A DNA stretch of 64,000 bases from Paraferrimonas sp. SM1919 (GTDB taxonomy: Bacteria; Pseudomonadota; Gammaproteobacteria; Enterobacterales; Shewanellaceae). Positions 42,572-52,845 of this stretch are shown piece by piece. A program made the translations under genes and the position numbers. The stretch is from NCBI RefSeq assembly GCF_010993985.1, contig NZ_WINH01000007.1, forward strand, positions 1-64,000, written 5' to 3'. The notes beneath the pieces were generated by a model. The model was not told the DNA's origin, ran no database searches, and saw only the letters and a list, made by a program, of their open reading frames with translations. The stretch's first letter is position 1. The number at the start of each line of letters is the position of its first letter.

Positions 42572-45500
42572 ATGTCTAAATTGAATAGGAAACTCAGCCA
42601 AGTCGCTTTAGCCGTTGGTTTGACTTTTGGCGTAAGCGGTTACGCGTTAGCTGACTCAACCTCATCATCTATGCGTGGTGTGGTTACTGGTCCAAATGGT
42701 AGTCCAGCTATTGGCACTCAAGTTACTGTTACTCACGTACCAACAGGCTCGGTTCGTTCAGGAATCGTAAATGAGAATGGTATATTTACCTTTAAAGGCT
42801 TACGTGTTGGCGGACCATACAAGGTAGAGTTTGATTCTGATAATCTAGCCGATCAAACAGTAACCGATGTATTTATCAAGCTTGGTGAAGAATACGGTTT
42901 AGATTTAGCACTAGCAGAGTCAAGCGTTGAAACTATCGTAGTGACTGCTCGTCAAACCAACTTAAACTTTGACAGTAATGGTGCATCGGCTTCATTTGGT
43001 TTTGATGATTTACAAAATGCGCCGTCAGTTACTCGTGATATTAAAGATGTTATCGCTCAAGATCCTCGTATCATGATCGATGAAACCAACTCTAATGCTA
43101 TTCAATGTGCCGGTTCGAATAACCGTTACAACAGCTTAACCGTAGATGGTATTCGTATGAATGACAACTTCGGTTTAAACAACAATGGCTACCCAACTGA
43201 ACGTTTACCTTTCCCATTTGATGCTATTGATCAAGTTGCTGTTGAAATTTCACCTTTCGACGTAACCTATGGTGGTTTCAGCGGTTGTGCGATTAACGCA
43301 GTAACTCGCTCTGGTTCGAATGAAATTGAAGGCAGTGTATTTGTTGATTTCACTAATGACAAAATGCAAGGCAATTCAATTGAAGGCAATGAGTTCGACG
43401 TTCCTAAGTTTAACGAATATCGTTATGGCTTAACTTTCGGCGCGCCAATTATTGAAGACACTCTGTTTGCTTTCTTCGCTTATGAAGAGCATACCCCAAG
43501 TGAAATTGTAGAATATGGTCCAGAGGGAGCAGGATTTTCTAATGAGCACGTTGGCTTAAGCGTAGCTGATGTTCAACGTATATCTAATGCCGCTCGTGAT
43601 GTGTATGGCTATGAAACTGGCCCACTAGTAAACAGCTTCGACGAAGAAGAGAAAAAATTCCTATTTAAATTAGACTGGGAAATTAACGAAGACCATCGTG
43701 CGCAAATGACTTACCAACACACTAATGGTAATAACATTAGCACTACTGATAATAACTCCCGCGGATTTGCTTTTTCTGATCACTTTTATGAGCGTTCAAA
43801 TAAAATGGACTCAGTTGCCGTGCAGTTGTTCTCGGACTGGTCTTCAGATTTCAGCACAGAAGTACGTGTGGCCAGCTCTAAAATTGATAATGGCCAGAAG
43901 CCATTAACTAGCCGTCCAGACTTTGGCGAATTCAAGATTGAAGATGTGAATGGCTACGACATTCACATGGGGCCTGATCAATACCGTCATGCCAACAAGT
44001 TAAAGTACGATACTTTAACTTTTAAGGTTGCAGGTACCTACCTAGTGGGTGATCACCAAATTACCGCTGGTTTTGAAGGTGAGCAGAACGACTTCTTCAA
44101 CCTATTCGTTCACTCAAGTGAAGGCTTATTCACATTCGCAAGCCTAGAAGATTTCGAAAATGGTATCGCTTCTGACATTACTTACCGTAATGCGCCTAGC
44201 CTGAATGCTAATGATGCTGCAGCCAGCTTTAGCCTAGCTAACTACAGCTTATATGTGCAGGATGCCTGGTCAGTAAACAGTGACTTAACCCTTACCTTTG
44301 GTTTACGTTGGGATAAGTGGCAAAGTGATGACAAGCCAACTCATAACCCTAAATTTGAAACCCGTTATGGTTTCAGCAACGCTATCGCACCAAACTTTGA
44401 CTTAATCCAACCCCGTGTTGGCTTTAACTGGTCTGCCGATGAAACCATGATGGTTTACGGCGGTTTAGGTCTTTTCTCTGGCGGTAACCCAAATGTTTGG
44501 ATCTCTAATAACTACTCGAATAACGGTGTGGCAATTTTAGGTTCAAATTTTGAAGGAGATACTCAAGAAGAGCTTGATGCGTTAAACGCAGCCAATACAA
44601 CTAACTTTGGTTATGAAGTGCCTGCACTATCAACGGATCCACGTTACTTTACCGGTGGCGACGGTGAGGTGAATACCATTGACCCTAACTTTAAAGCTCC
44701 AGGCTTATGGAAGTTTAACCTAGGTGTTCAAAAGGAGTGGGATGGTGGTTACTTCACAGGTGCAGACGTTATTGTTACTAAAGAAAATAATCCAGCGATT
44801 GTTCAGGATCTTCGTTTACAAGCCACTGGTACTGCACCTGATGGTCGTCCAACTTATACAAATTGTGCCACAGATGTTGATAATCCAAGCGGTGCTTGTG
44901 TTAAGCGTAGCAACCCTGATTACATGCTAACTAACTCTAATGACTCTGGTCAGTCATTTGTAGGGACTTTATTTGCTGAAAAACGTTTCGAGAGTGGTTT
45001 TAATGCACGCGCTGGTTACACTTACCAAAACATGCAAGAAGTGCATCCAATGACGAGCTCTACTGCTGGTTCAAACTTTGGTAATTTATCTACGTTAGAT
45101 ATTAATAACCCAACGGTGGGCACTTCAAACTACGAAACGCCACATCGTTTCACCTTAAAGCTAAGCTACTCTCATGAGTTCTTTGATGGTTATGAGACAC
45201 GTTTCAGCATGTTTGGTCAACGTGTGAAAGGTCGTGCTTACAGCTATAACTTCGACTGGGATCCTGGCTTTGGTGATACTGTTCCATGGGAAGATCGTAA
45301 CTTGTTATATGTACCTTCAGGTCCAGGTGCAACGGATGATCCAAACGTTATCTACGATGCTGATTTCGATTTAGATGGGTTTAATCAATTAATCGCTGAG
45401 CAAGGTATGACCCGTGGTCAAATCCAAGAGCGTAATGCCTTTAACTCTGATTGGTGGAGCCGTGTTGATTTGAATGTTCGTCAAGAGTTCAAGGGGTTTA

Positions 45501-45736
45501 CCCCTGAGCACAGAGCGTCAATTTTCTTTAACATTTATAACCTAGGTAATATGTTAAATGATGATTGGGGTGTTCGTCGTCAAGTAAACTTCGAGTATAA
45601 CAATCCAGTTGTGGATGCTTACATCAACGATCAAGGCCAGTATGTATTTACTAACTTTGATGGTGATAACCCACAAACTATTCGCACTAATAGCTCGGTA
45701 TGGCAAATACGAGTGGGTGTAGACTACAAATTCTAA
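42572..45736 (+). CDS. TonB-dependent receptor, Oar-like, with carboxypeptidase-regulatory-like N-terminal domain
   Basis: This is a 1054-aa outer-membrane protein with a signal peptide ending near GYALA. A CarboxypepD_reg-like Ig fold follows (SMRGVVTGPNGSPAIGTQVT), then a plug (SVTRDIKDVIAQDPRIMID, YNSLTVDGIRMNDNFGL) and a barrel ending in F (WQIRVGVDYKF). There is no haem or siderophore signature. Oar-like receptors import or secrete large or peptide-like substrates. A paralogue with the same layout follows directly. A promoter probably lies in the AT-rich 258 bases before it. Confidence 0.93.
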   Translation: MSKLNRKLSQVALAVGLTFGVSGYALADSTSSSMRGVVTGPNGSPAIGTQVTVTHVPTGSVRSGIVNENGIFTFKGLRVGGPYKVEFDSDNLADQTVTDVFIKLGEEYGLDLALAESSVETIVVTARQTNLNFDSNGASASFGFDDLQNAPSVTRDIKDVIAQDPRIMIDETNSNAIQCAGSNNRYNSLTVDGIRMNDNFGLNNNGYPTERLPFPFDAIDQVAVEISPFDVTYGGFSGCAINAVTRSGSNEIEGSVFVDFTNDKMQGNSIEGNEFDVPKFNEYRYGLTFGAPIIEDTLFAFFAYEEHTPSEIVEYGPEGAGFSNEHVGLSVADVQRISNAARDVYGYETGPLVNSFDEEEKKFLFKLDWEINEDHRAQMTYQHTNGNNISTTDNNSRGFAFSDHFYERSNKMDSVAVQLFSDWSSDFSTEVRVASSKIDNGQKPLTSRPDFGEFKIEDVNGYDIHMGPDQYRHANKLKYDTLTFKVAGTYLVGDHQITAGFEGEQNDFFNLFVHSSEGLFTFASLEDFENGIASDITYRNAPSLNANDAAASFSLANYSLYVQDAWSVNSDLTLTFGLRWDKWQSDDKPTHNPKFETRYGFSNAIAPNFDLIQPRVGFNWSADETMMVYGGLGLFSGGNPNVWISNNYSNNGVAILGSNFEGDTQEELDALNAANTTNFGYEVPALSTDPRYFTGGDGEVNTIDPNFKAPGLWKFNLGVQKEWDGGYFTGADVIVTKENNPAIVQDLRLQATGTAPDGRPTYTNCATDVDNPSGACVKRSNPDYMLTNSNDSGQSFVGTLFAEKRFESGFNARAGYTYQNMQEVHPMTSSTAGSNFGNLSTLDINNPTVGTSNYETPHRFTLKLSYSHEFFDGYETRFSMFGQRVKGRAYSYNFDWDPGFGDTVPWEDRNLLYVPSGPGATDDPNVIYDADFDLDGFNQLIAEQGMTRGQIQERNAFNSDWWSRVDLNVRQEFKGFTPEHRASIFFNIYNLGNMLNDDWGVRRQVNFEYNNPVVDAYINDQGQYVFTNFDGDNPQTIRTNSSVWQIRVGVDYKF

Positions 45737-45760
45737 TTAGTTGTTAGTAACTTGTATATA

Positions 45761-45785
45761 AGGCTGCCAATTGGCAGCCTTTTTG
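45761..45785 (+). terminator. Terminator between the two Oar-like genes
   Basis: AGGCTGCCAA and TTGGCAGCCT are adjacent, then T5. The following 255 bases up to 46040 are AT-rich and hold the promoter of the second receptor gene but no visible gene. Confidence 0.85.
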
Positions 45786-46040
45786 TTTGCTTGGGAGTAA
45801 CATGTTGGAAACAATCGACCGTTTAATTGTGTGATCTAGGTTAAATTTTCGGTGGTTGCGTGAACTTGTTAAGTGTCTACCCAATGGGGGGTATAATTGC
45901 TGAAGTAATTGTTTTATATGGTTTTTATTGTTTTTATTAATGATTTTCGCGGTTTGTAAGAAAAGTTCGCTAAAAATGTAATTTTTCCCTGTGTATTATT
46001 GCGCCGTTTTCAATATCACGTTGCATTCATTGGGGAAATG

Positions 46041-49000
46041 ATGAAACTTTTAAACAGCAAGTTAACTAAAGTAGCGTTAGCTTTATCCTTAGGCTTAAGC
46101 GTTCAAGCTGTAGCAAGCCAAACCGCTTCTAACATCCGTGGCCAAATTACTGATATCAATGGTGCTGTAGCAGCTAATGCAACAGTGGTGATTACCCATG
46201 AGCCAACAGGTAATATTACAAACTTGACCACTAATGACGCAGGTTACTTTAGTGCGCGCAATTTACCAGTTGGTGGCCCATACAAAATTGTTGTTGATTC
46301 AGCTGATTTACAACAAAAAACCATCGAAGGTATCTACCTGAATGTAGGTGAGACTTTCCGTTTAAACGAAGCTTTAGAGTTAACTACTATTGAACGTATT
46401 GCCGTGGGTGGTAGTGCATCTGCTTATCAGGTCGCTGGTGATACCAATTATTTCGGTCGTGGTGCTATTGATGGTTCAGCAAGTATTAGCCGTGACCTTA
46501 AAGATGTGGTTAAGCAAAACCCAATGGCGGTTTTCGATACTGATGGTTTAAACCTATCAGTTGCCGGTATGAACCCTCGTTCAAACTCATTTGTAGTAGA
46601 CGGTATTGCCCAAAATGATGACTTTGGTCTTAATAAGAGTGGTTACCCTTCACTACGTTCACCAATTTCTATGGATGCCATTGAGTCAGTAGCGTTAAAT
46701 ATTGCTCCTTTCTCTGCCCGTATTGGTGATTTCCAAGGTGCGCAAATTAACGCCGTAACCAAATCAGGTACCAATGAAGTATCTGGTTCACTATTTTGGG
46801 AAACTACCAATGACTCAATGGCTGGTTACTCAAAACTACGTGATGGTACCAAAGTTGATCAAACCTTCGATGAAACCACTTGGGGCGGTACCATTGGTCT
46901 ACCTCTGATTGAAGATAAATTATTTTTCTTTGGTTCCTACGAAAAATACAATGCTCCACGCGAAGCATCAATTGGTCCTGCCGGTTCAGGTTATGCCGCT
47001 CCTGGTGAAGTAACATTAGAGCAATTTGAGCGTGTACAACAAATCGCTAAAGATGTATATGGTCTAAACACCATTGGTTCTTACAAAATGGATCCAGTGG
47101 AAGAAGACGAAAAGATTCTTGCTAAAATCGACTGGCACATTAACGATGACCACCGTGCAGCAGTGACTTACCAACGCACCGTTGGTAATGAAACCCGCAA
47201 TACCTCAGGCTTTAAGTCTATTAACACCACTTCAATGGCGTATAACGAAGAGCAATTTTTAGAGACTTTTGCATTAAATCTATACTCGGATTGGTCTGAA
47301 AACTTATCTACAGAATTTAAAGTTTCTCATAAAGATTCTTCTAAGCGTGCTAACCCGCTTGATCCACTAAACATTGGTCATGTAACCATTGAAACTGGCG
47401 TAAATGATGGTGAGATCAGCTTTGGTACCGACTACTCTCGTCAAGCCAACGAGTTAGATAACCAAAACCTAGAAGTGCTATTTACTGGTGATTACTTCTT
47501 AGATGAGCATACTATTGGTTTTGGTGTGCAATACAATGACCTAAACATTCGCAATTTATATGCTCGTAATGTTATGGGCCAGTGGAATTTCCGCTCTATA
47601 GAAGATTTTGAAAATGGTGTTGTAGGTAATTTTGATTACTCAAACGCTGCCTCTGGTAACGTTGATGAGCTTGCAGCGAATATCAACATGAAGAAGCTAG
47701 CTCTATTTGTCGAAGACACTTGGTTGGTTAATGAAGACCTAGAGCTTAACTATGGCGTGCGTTACGAGCGTATTAGCACTGACTCTGTCGCTCGTCATAA
47801 CCAAAACTTTGAAGACCGTTACGGTTTCTCTAATGCCACGAGCTTAGATGGTCATGACATCTTTCTACCGCGTGTCGGCTTTAACTACATTGCAACTGAT
47901 AACGTAACCCTAAAAGGTGGCGTAGGCCGCTTCTCTGGTGGTATGCCAACGGTTTGGATTGCTAATTCACTGCAAAATGATGGTACGACTTTGCTGTCTT
48001 ACAACGGTGGTTGGAACTCAGAGTGGGGTACGCCTGATTTTGGACAGGTACCTGACCAAGCGCACAATGGCATGGTAGGTGGTGATGGTAACACCAACGT
48101 ACTTGCCCCTAACTTTAAATTGCCTTCAGATTGGCGTGCAAACTTTGCCGTGGATTCTATCTGGGACTTAGGTGCTCTAGGTGAAGATTGGTTTGCTGGT
48201 GCTGAGTTCCTATACATTCAAAAAGAGAACGATGTTGCTTGGGTAGATCTTGCCCGTCGTTACAGCCATACCGATGATACAGGCCGTGTAGTATATGAAA
48301 CACACGATCCACTAACCGGTGAACAGACTAACCGTTACGATATCATGTTTACCAATGCTGCTAAGGATGGTAATAGTCAAACTCTTGCCTTTACCTTAGC
48401 TAAAAACTGGGATAACGGTGTGAGTTTCCGTACCTCTTATGCGACTAACCGCGTACAAGAAGGTAACCAAGGTTCTTCATCAACTGCGGATTCTAACTTC
48501 CAGTACACTCCAGTTCAGTATGACCGTAATGGCACCACGTTAGGTACAGGTAACCACGAAGTTCCACACCGTATTACCATGACTCTAGGTTACAACACTG
48601 AGATTTTCAGTGGCTATAAATCTAGCTTCAACCTATTCTATGATGCCCGTGAAGGTAAGCCATTTAGCTGGGTACTAGGCTCATGGCGTGATGGTGACTT
48701 AGGCGACCAATCACGTTTTTCTGGTTCAAGCTACTATCTACCTTACATTCCTACAGGTTGTGATGATAAGAATGTCGAGTGGGGTTCAGGAATGGATTGC
48801 GATACCTTTATGGGTGCAGTATCTGAACTTGGCTTAGACGGTTACAAAGGTTCTATTATTGATAAAAACACTCACAATATGCCATGGGTTCACCAGTTAG
48901 ACTTCAAATTCACTCAAGAGGTTCCTGGGTTTGTTAAAGAGCATAAAGGTGAAGCTTACTTCACTATGGTTAACGTTCTTAACTTCCTAAACGATGAATG

Positions 49001-49187
49001 GGGCCGTGTAGAATACGTGGGTTATCAATCTAAGAAGCTAGTTGATTACGATTACAATCCAGAAACAGGTACTTATAAGTACTCAATGCCACATGGTTAT
49101 GATGAGTTAGACCTACGTAATTACTCTGGTCAAAGTACTAACCGCAGTGCGTGGCAAATCAAAGTTGGCGTGAAGTACAAGTTCTAA
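46041..49187 (+). CDS. TonB-dependent receptor, Oar-like, second paralogue
   Basis: This 1048-aa protein has a signal peptide (MKLLNSKLTKVALALSLGLSV...AVA), a CarboxypepD_reg domain (NIRGQITDINGAVAANATVV), a plug (SISRDLKDVVKQNPMAVFD, NSFVVDGIAQNDDFGL) and a barrel ending WQIKVGVKYKF. I start at 46041, preceded by GGGGA; the frame is open to 45999. It is clearly related to the preceding receptor, yet the two have diverged along their whole length. It has its own terminator on each side, so it may be regulated separately. Confidence 0.92.
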   Translation: MKLLNSKLTKVALALSLGLSVQAVASQTASNIRGQITDINGAVAANATVVITHEPTGNITNLTTNDAGYFSARNLPVGGPYKIVVDSADLQQKTIEGIYLNVGETFRLNEALELTTIERIAVGGSASAYQVAGDTNYFGRGAIDGSASISRDLKDVVKQNPMAVFDTDGLNLSVAGMNPRSNSFVVDGIAQNDDFGLNKSGYPSLRSPISMDAIESVALNIAPFSARIGDFQGAQINAVTKSGTNEVSGSLFWETTNDSMAGYSKLRDGTKVDQTFDETTWGGTIGLPLIEDKLFFFGSYEKYNAPREASIGPAGSGYAAPGEVTLEQFERVQQIAKDVYGLNTIGSYKMDPVEEDEKILAKIDWHINDDHRAAVTYQRTVGNETRNTSGFKSINTTSMAYNEEQFLETFALNLYSDWSENLSTEFKVSHKDSSKRANPLDPLNIGHVTIETGVNDGEISFGTDYSRQANELDNQNLEVLFTGDYFLDEHTIGFGVQYNDLNIRNLYARNVMGQWNFRSIEDFENGVVGNFDYSNAASGNVDELAANINMKKLALFVEDTWLVNEDLELNYGVRYERISTDSVARHNQNFEDRYGFSNATSLDGHDIFLPRVGFNYIATDNVTLKGGVGRFSGGMPTVWIANSLQNDGTTLLSYNGGWNSEWGTPDFGQVPDQAHNGMVGGDGNTNVLAPNFKLPSDWRANFAVDSIWDLGALGEDWFAGAEFLYIQKENDVAWVDLARRYSHTDDTGRVVYETHDPLTGEQTNRYDIMFTNAAKDGNSQTLAFTLAKNWDNGVSFRTSYATNRVQEGNQGSSSTADSNFQYTPVQYDRNGTTLGTGNHEVPHRITMTLGYNTEIFSGYKSSFNLFYDAREGKPFSWVLGSWRDGDLGDQSRFSGSSYYLPYIPTGCDDKNVEWGSGMDCDTFMGAVSELGLDGYKGSIIDKNTHNMPWVHQLDFKFTQEVPGFVKEHKGEAYFTMVNVLNFLNDEWGRVEYVGYQSKKLVDYDYNPETGTYKYSMPHGYDELDLRNYSGQSTNRSAWQIKVGVKYKF

Positions 49188-49216
49188 TCGCTTTAGAATA
49201 TAAATAATCCCCAATA

Positions 49217-49252
49217 AAAAGGGGCAACCAACTGGTAGCCCCTTTTGTTTTT
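49217..49252. terminator. Terminator between convergent receptor genes
   Basis: AAAAGGGGC and GCCCCTTTT pair, with an inner ACC/GGT extension, and T-rich sequence follows on both sides. Confidence 0.75.
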
Positions 49253-49263
49253 CTAATCAAATA

Positions 49264-51837
49264 TTAGAACTGATAAGCAAAACTGATGCCCGCTTGGCGG
49301 CCAATGCGTGGTTCAATTACGTTTTGGCGTTTACCATTCCAAATGTACTTACCGTAACCTGCAGTTGGAATATCTTCGTTAAGTAGGTTATCAACGAAGA
49401 AGCTGATGCGATAACCGTTACGTTCTATACCACCGGTAAACTTTGACGACCATACACCAGGAAGTTCGGTGCTGTTGGTGTTGTCTAAGAACTGGCTTGA
49501 ACGGTAACCAAAAATTAGTTTAGCGAAGCTAGTGGTTTCACCCCAAACTTGGTTATAATCCAGTGAGGAATTGGTTGTCCATTTAGATGTACGTGGCATG
49601 GTAGTGCCAGAAATGTCACCATTAGTAATACTGTTATAACCTACGATTGGTGCGCCAGGTGCAGGGTATGCATAGATAGGCGTATCAATAGTCTCCATAT
49701 TAAAGTTTTCAGTATCTTGGTAGCCGTATTCTGACTGAACCACCCCTTCTTTCACTTTAGCATCATTATATGCAACAGCTAAGTTCCAACCAAAGTAGTC
49801 GTTAATTTGTACTCGAGAATCAAATTCAATACCCTTAACTTCGGTTTTACCTAGGTTGGCAACAATATTGCTTAGTTGCGCATTATCATTCGATGCAAAA
49901 GTACGAATTTGTTGTTTATCCCAATCGATAAAGTAGGCGGCTAGGTTAAATTTAACCATGCCATCCATAACGAAGCTTTTTAAACCAAGCTCATAGGTCC
50001 AGTTTTCCTCTGGCTCAAACTTAGCTTCAGCTCCCATTGCTCCACCGTTAAAACCACCTGATTTCACCCCTTTACCTACGTTGGCATAAAGCAGTGATGA
50101 TTCATTTAAGTCGTAATCAACGGTTACGCGAGGAGTGAAGTAGCTCCAATCGCCAGATTGGTAACCAGTTTCAGAGCCTGGGCCTTGTAGACCAACTGTG
50201 TTATCTGTCGTTTTTTCTTCTTTAGTGTAGCGACCTTCAGCGGTGATGTTAAAATCATCTAGGAAGTCATAATCTAATGAAAAGAAAGCAGACTGAGTTT
50301 TAGTCGTGTAGTTATTGAACTTACGAACTGGAAGGCTACCATCAGCACCTTGCATTTCACCTAAGAAACTTGCTAATGCTGCTTGATCTTCAGCCGTTAA
50401 TGGGCCATTTTGAGTCATGGTAGTGACTGGGACAAAAGCATAGTGTAACCAGTCATCTAGGTTTAGTTTGCTGTAGAAACCACCAACTACCCAGCCGACA
50501 TCACCAATATCACCACTTAAACGGACTTCATGGCTAAATTCTTTACGATCTTTGTTTGGTTGGCCACCAATATCATAACCATGAGCGAAAGTACCAATTA
50601 ACGAAGGCCCAATAGCCATCCCGCTAAGTGTTGGTGCACCAGGGAATGGAGCTTGAGCTAGGTATACCATCTGAGGTGGGAATGCACTAAAGTCAGAATT
50701 AACTACATCTAAAATATTTACCGGGCTATAAATATTAGCTAATGCTGTAGGCATCATTAACATGCCATCTTGTGGAGCTATTTGACCAACGTTAATTCTA
50801 TATTTGCTCTTATTAAAACCTGCTAAATAGGTGAAGTTTACATCTTCACCAGTATAATCAAACTTGAAAGTGGTACGGTTAACTTCTTGGTCGGTACCTG
50901 TTGCAGCCGTTGGTACACCAGTGAAGTTGGAGTTCCAGAGGTCATGGTTAAGTTCACCTTTATAAAGATGGTAATAAGTTCCTACAAAGGTATCTTTCAT
51001 GCCTGCATTCGCATCAATATAGGCAGTGGCTCGTGGTGTTTCATGACTGCTAGTATAAGCATGACCAAGTACGATATTTATATCATCGGTTGGGTCAAAG
51101 CTTAATTTGGCATTAACGGTATCGGTTTTCTTACGGCCAAGGAGGCGATCATCAATTTTATCACCGGTAATATGGTTAATGTTTTCAATGGTTGAGCCGC
51201 TATCATGGCGGGCAGCGTCTAAACGGAAACCCAGTTTATCGCTAATAGGTGCAGATAAGTTAAGGTCAACTTTGCTCATCTTATCTGTGCCTAGGGTAAC
51301 GTTAAAGCCACCCGTTAGCTCATCTGCAGTACCCTTAGTAATATAGTTAATCGCACCGGCGAAGGCGTTACGACCATAAATTGCCGATTGTGGACCACGT
51401 ACCACTTCCACACGCTCTAGGCCTGAGAAAGGAATGAACGCCGCTTCACGGCCTGAGGCATACACGCCATCAATAAATACCGCAACGTTGGTTTCATCGC
51501 CGACTAGACCCGGCTGGGCTAGACCACGGATAACGGGACCGTTAGTACCGTCAGAACCGGTAGAATCAAAGGTCACACCTGGAGTTTGAGCAATCACATC
51601 TTCAACAGAGTTAATGCTATTTTTAATAATGTCATCACCTGAGAACGCACTAACGGCAACCGGAATTTTGTTGATCAATTCTTCTTTGTTACGGGAAGTA
51701 ACAATGATGCGCTCAATGGCAGCATCTTCTTGAGCTTGTGCATCCTCTGCTTCGGCAGCAATTGCCGACCAGCTACAACCTAGAGCAGCTGTAATTGCTG
51801 CGGTAATAACAGGATAACGTACCTTGTAGTGTTTCAT
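49264..51837 (-). CDS. TonB-dependent receptor (vitamin/siderophore-receptor layout)
   Basis: This is an 857-aa outer-membrane importer. A signal peptide is followed by the TonB box region (AIERIIVTSRN), the plug (VEDVIAQTPGVTFDS, LERVEVVRGPQSAIYGRNAFAGAINYIT) and a barrel ending with aromatic residues (QAGISFAYQF). This class in marine bacteria often imports organic substrates as well as iron complexes. The lyase/racemase-fold operon lies just upstream on the same strand (151-base gap), so it may import the substrate of that pathway; this is inference. Confidence 0.92.
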   Translation of the reverse strand: MKHYKVRYPVITAAITAALGCSWSAIAAEAEDAQAQEDAAIERIIVTSRNKEELINKIPVAVSAFSGDDIIKNSINSVEDVIAQTPGVTFDSTGSDGTNGPVIRGLAQPGLVGDETNVAVFIDGVYASGREAAFIPFSGLERVEVVRGPQSAIYGRNAFAGAINYITKGTADELTGGFNVTLGTDKMSKVDLNLSAPISDKLGFRLDAARHDSGSTIENINHITGDKIDDRLLGRKKTDTVNAKLSFDPTDDINIVLGHAYTSSHETPRATAYIDANAGMKDTFVGTYYHLYKGELNHDLWNSNFTGVPTAATGTDQEVNRTTFKFDYTGEDVNFTYLAGFNKSKYRINVGQIAPQDGMLMMPTALANIYSPVNILDVVNSDFSAFPPQMVYLAQAPFPGAPTLSGMAIGPSLIGTFAHGYDIGGQPNKDRKEFSHEVRLSGDIGDVGWVVGGFYSKLNLDDWLHYAFVPVTTMTQNGPLTAEDQAALASFLGEMQGADGSLPVRKFNNYTTKTQSAFFSLDYDFLDDFNITAEGRYTKEEKTTDNTVGLQGPGSETGYQSGDWSYFTPRVTVDYDLNESSLLYANVGKGVKSGGFNGGAMGAEAKFEPEENWTYELGLKSFVMDGMVKFNLAAYFIDWDKQQIRTFASNDNAQLSNIVANLGKTEVKGIEFDSRVQINDYFGWNLAVAYNDAKVKEGVVQSEYGYQDTENFNMETIDTPIYAYPAPGAPIVGYNSITNGDISGTTMPRTSKWTTNSSLDYNQVWGETTSFAKLIFGYRSSQFLDNTNSTELPGVWSSKFTGGIERNGYRISFFVDNLLNEDIPTAGYGKYIWNGKRQNVIEPRIGRQAGISFAYQF

Positions 51838-51987
51838 AGCATTAACCTCAGGTGTGGAGTATTTATAATTTATCTACCATCAAACAGCTGTGGCTTAGTT
51901 TTATGTTTTCATACTTGAATGTATAAATGTTATTACATTATGTCAATTGTATTTTTGGTTAATTTTAAGTCAGTCCTTATTGTTAAC

Positions 51988-52845
51988 TTAAATATATTTT
52001 TTCATCAAATCCAATAGTTTAGATAGTTCTACTGTATTATTGATTTCTGTCAAATTCTCCTTAGGTAGCAATTGGCATTGGCTTTCACCTGTGTCATAAA
52101 TGTGCGTTAACGTTCGTTTTTGAGCGGCAATGGCGCTGCCTAATAACGCTAATGGATATAGGGCGATCTTGTAATTTAACCGCTCAAGCTGGTTAGCATC
52201 ATTCACTGGAGAATTGACCGCCTCGACTAAGTTGTGCACTAACGGCGCTTTATTTGAAAACAGTTTGGCAATGGTTTGTATCTGCGCCAGGGATTTTGGC
52301 GCTTCTATGAATAACATATCCGCTCCTGCTTCTAAATAAGCCTGACCTCTAGCGATTGCATCTTCAAAACCATTCACCCCTAAGGCATCAGTTCTGGCAA
52401 TAATTAAGGTGTCACTCGCTTGTCTGGCATCTAAGGCGCTGTGAATTTTACCGACCATTTCTTCGCTACTTATTACCTGTTTACCCGCGAGATGACCACA
52501 GCGTTTAGGCATAAGCTGATCTTCTAATTGCAGCGCAGAGGCACCTGCGCGTTCTAGCACTTTCACTGTACGGGCGGTATTGATGGCGTTACCAAAACCG
52601 GTATCAATATCAACAATCAAAGGCAATTCGACCCGTTCACGCATTTGACTGACACAGGTAGCGACTTCCGACATAGAGACTAAACCCAAGTCAGGAGAAC
52701 CAAATCGAGCTAGAGAAATACCAGCGCCAGAAACAAAGCCGGCTTCAAATCCAGTCTGTTGGGCCAGCAGTGCCGTCATACCGTCATAGACCCCTGGGGC
52801 TTTTATTACCCCAGGTTGAAGCAGCTTCTGCTTAAGTGAAATCAT
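51988..52845 (-). CDS. Isocitrate lyase/PEP mutase superfamily C-C lyase, paralogue
   Basis: This 285-aa barrel is clearly homologous to the protein at 18051-18914 over its length. It keeps D79 and D81, except that the residue between them is Ile instead of Ala (VDIDTGFG). It also has the ED pair (QLEDQ) and the catalytic KRCGH with C116. Its start overlaps the stop of the racemase-fold gene by 4 bases (ATGA), so the two are co-translated. The different partner genes suggest a related but distinct 2-hydroxydiacid substrate. Confidence 0.88.
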   Translation of the reverse strand: MISLKQKLLQPGVIKAPGVYDGMTALLAQQTGFEAGFVSGAGISLARFGSPDLGLVSMSEVATCVSQMRERVELPLIVDIDTGFGNAINTARTVKVLERAGASALQLEDQLMPKRCGHLAGKQVISSEEMVGKIHSALDARQASDTLIIARTDALGVNGFEDAIARGQAYLEAGADMLFIEAPKSLAQIQTIAKLFSNKAPLVHNLVEAVNSPVNDANQLERLNYKIALYPLALLGSAIAAQKRTLTHIYDTGESQCQLLPKENLTEINNTVELSKLLDLMKKYI

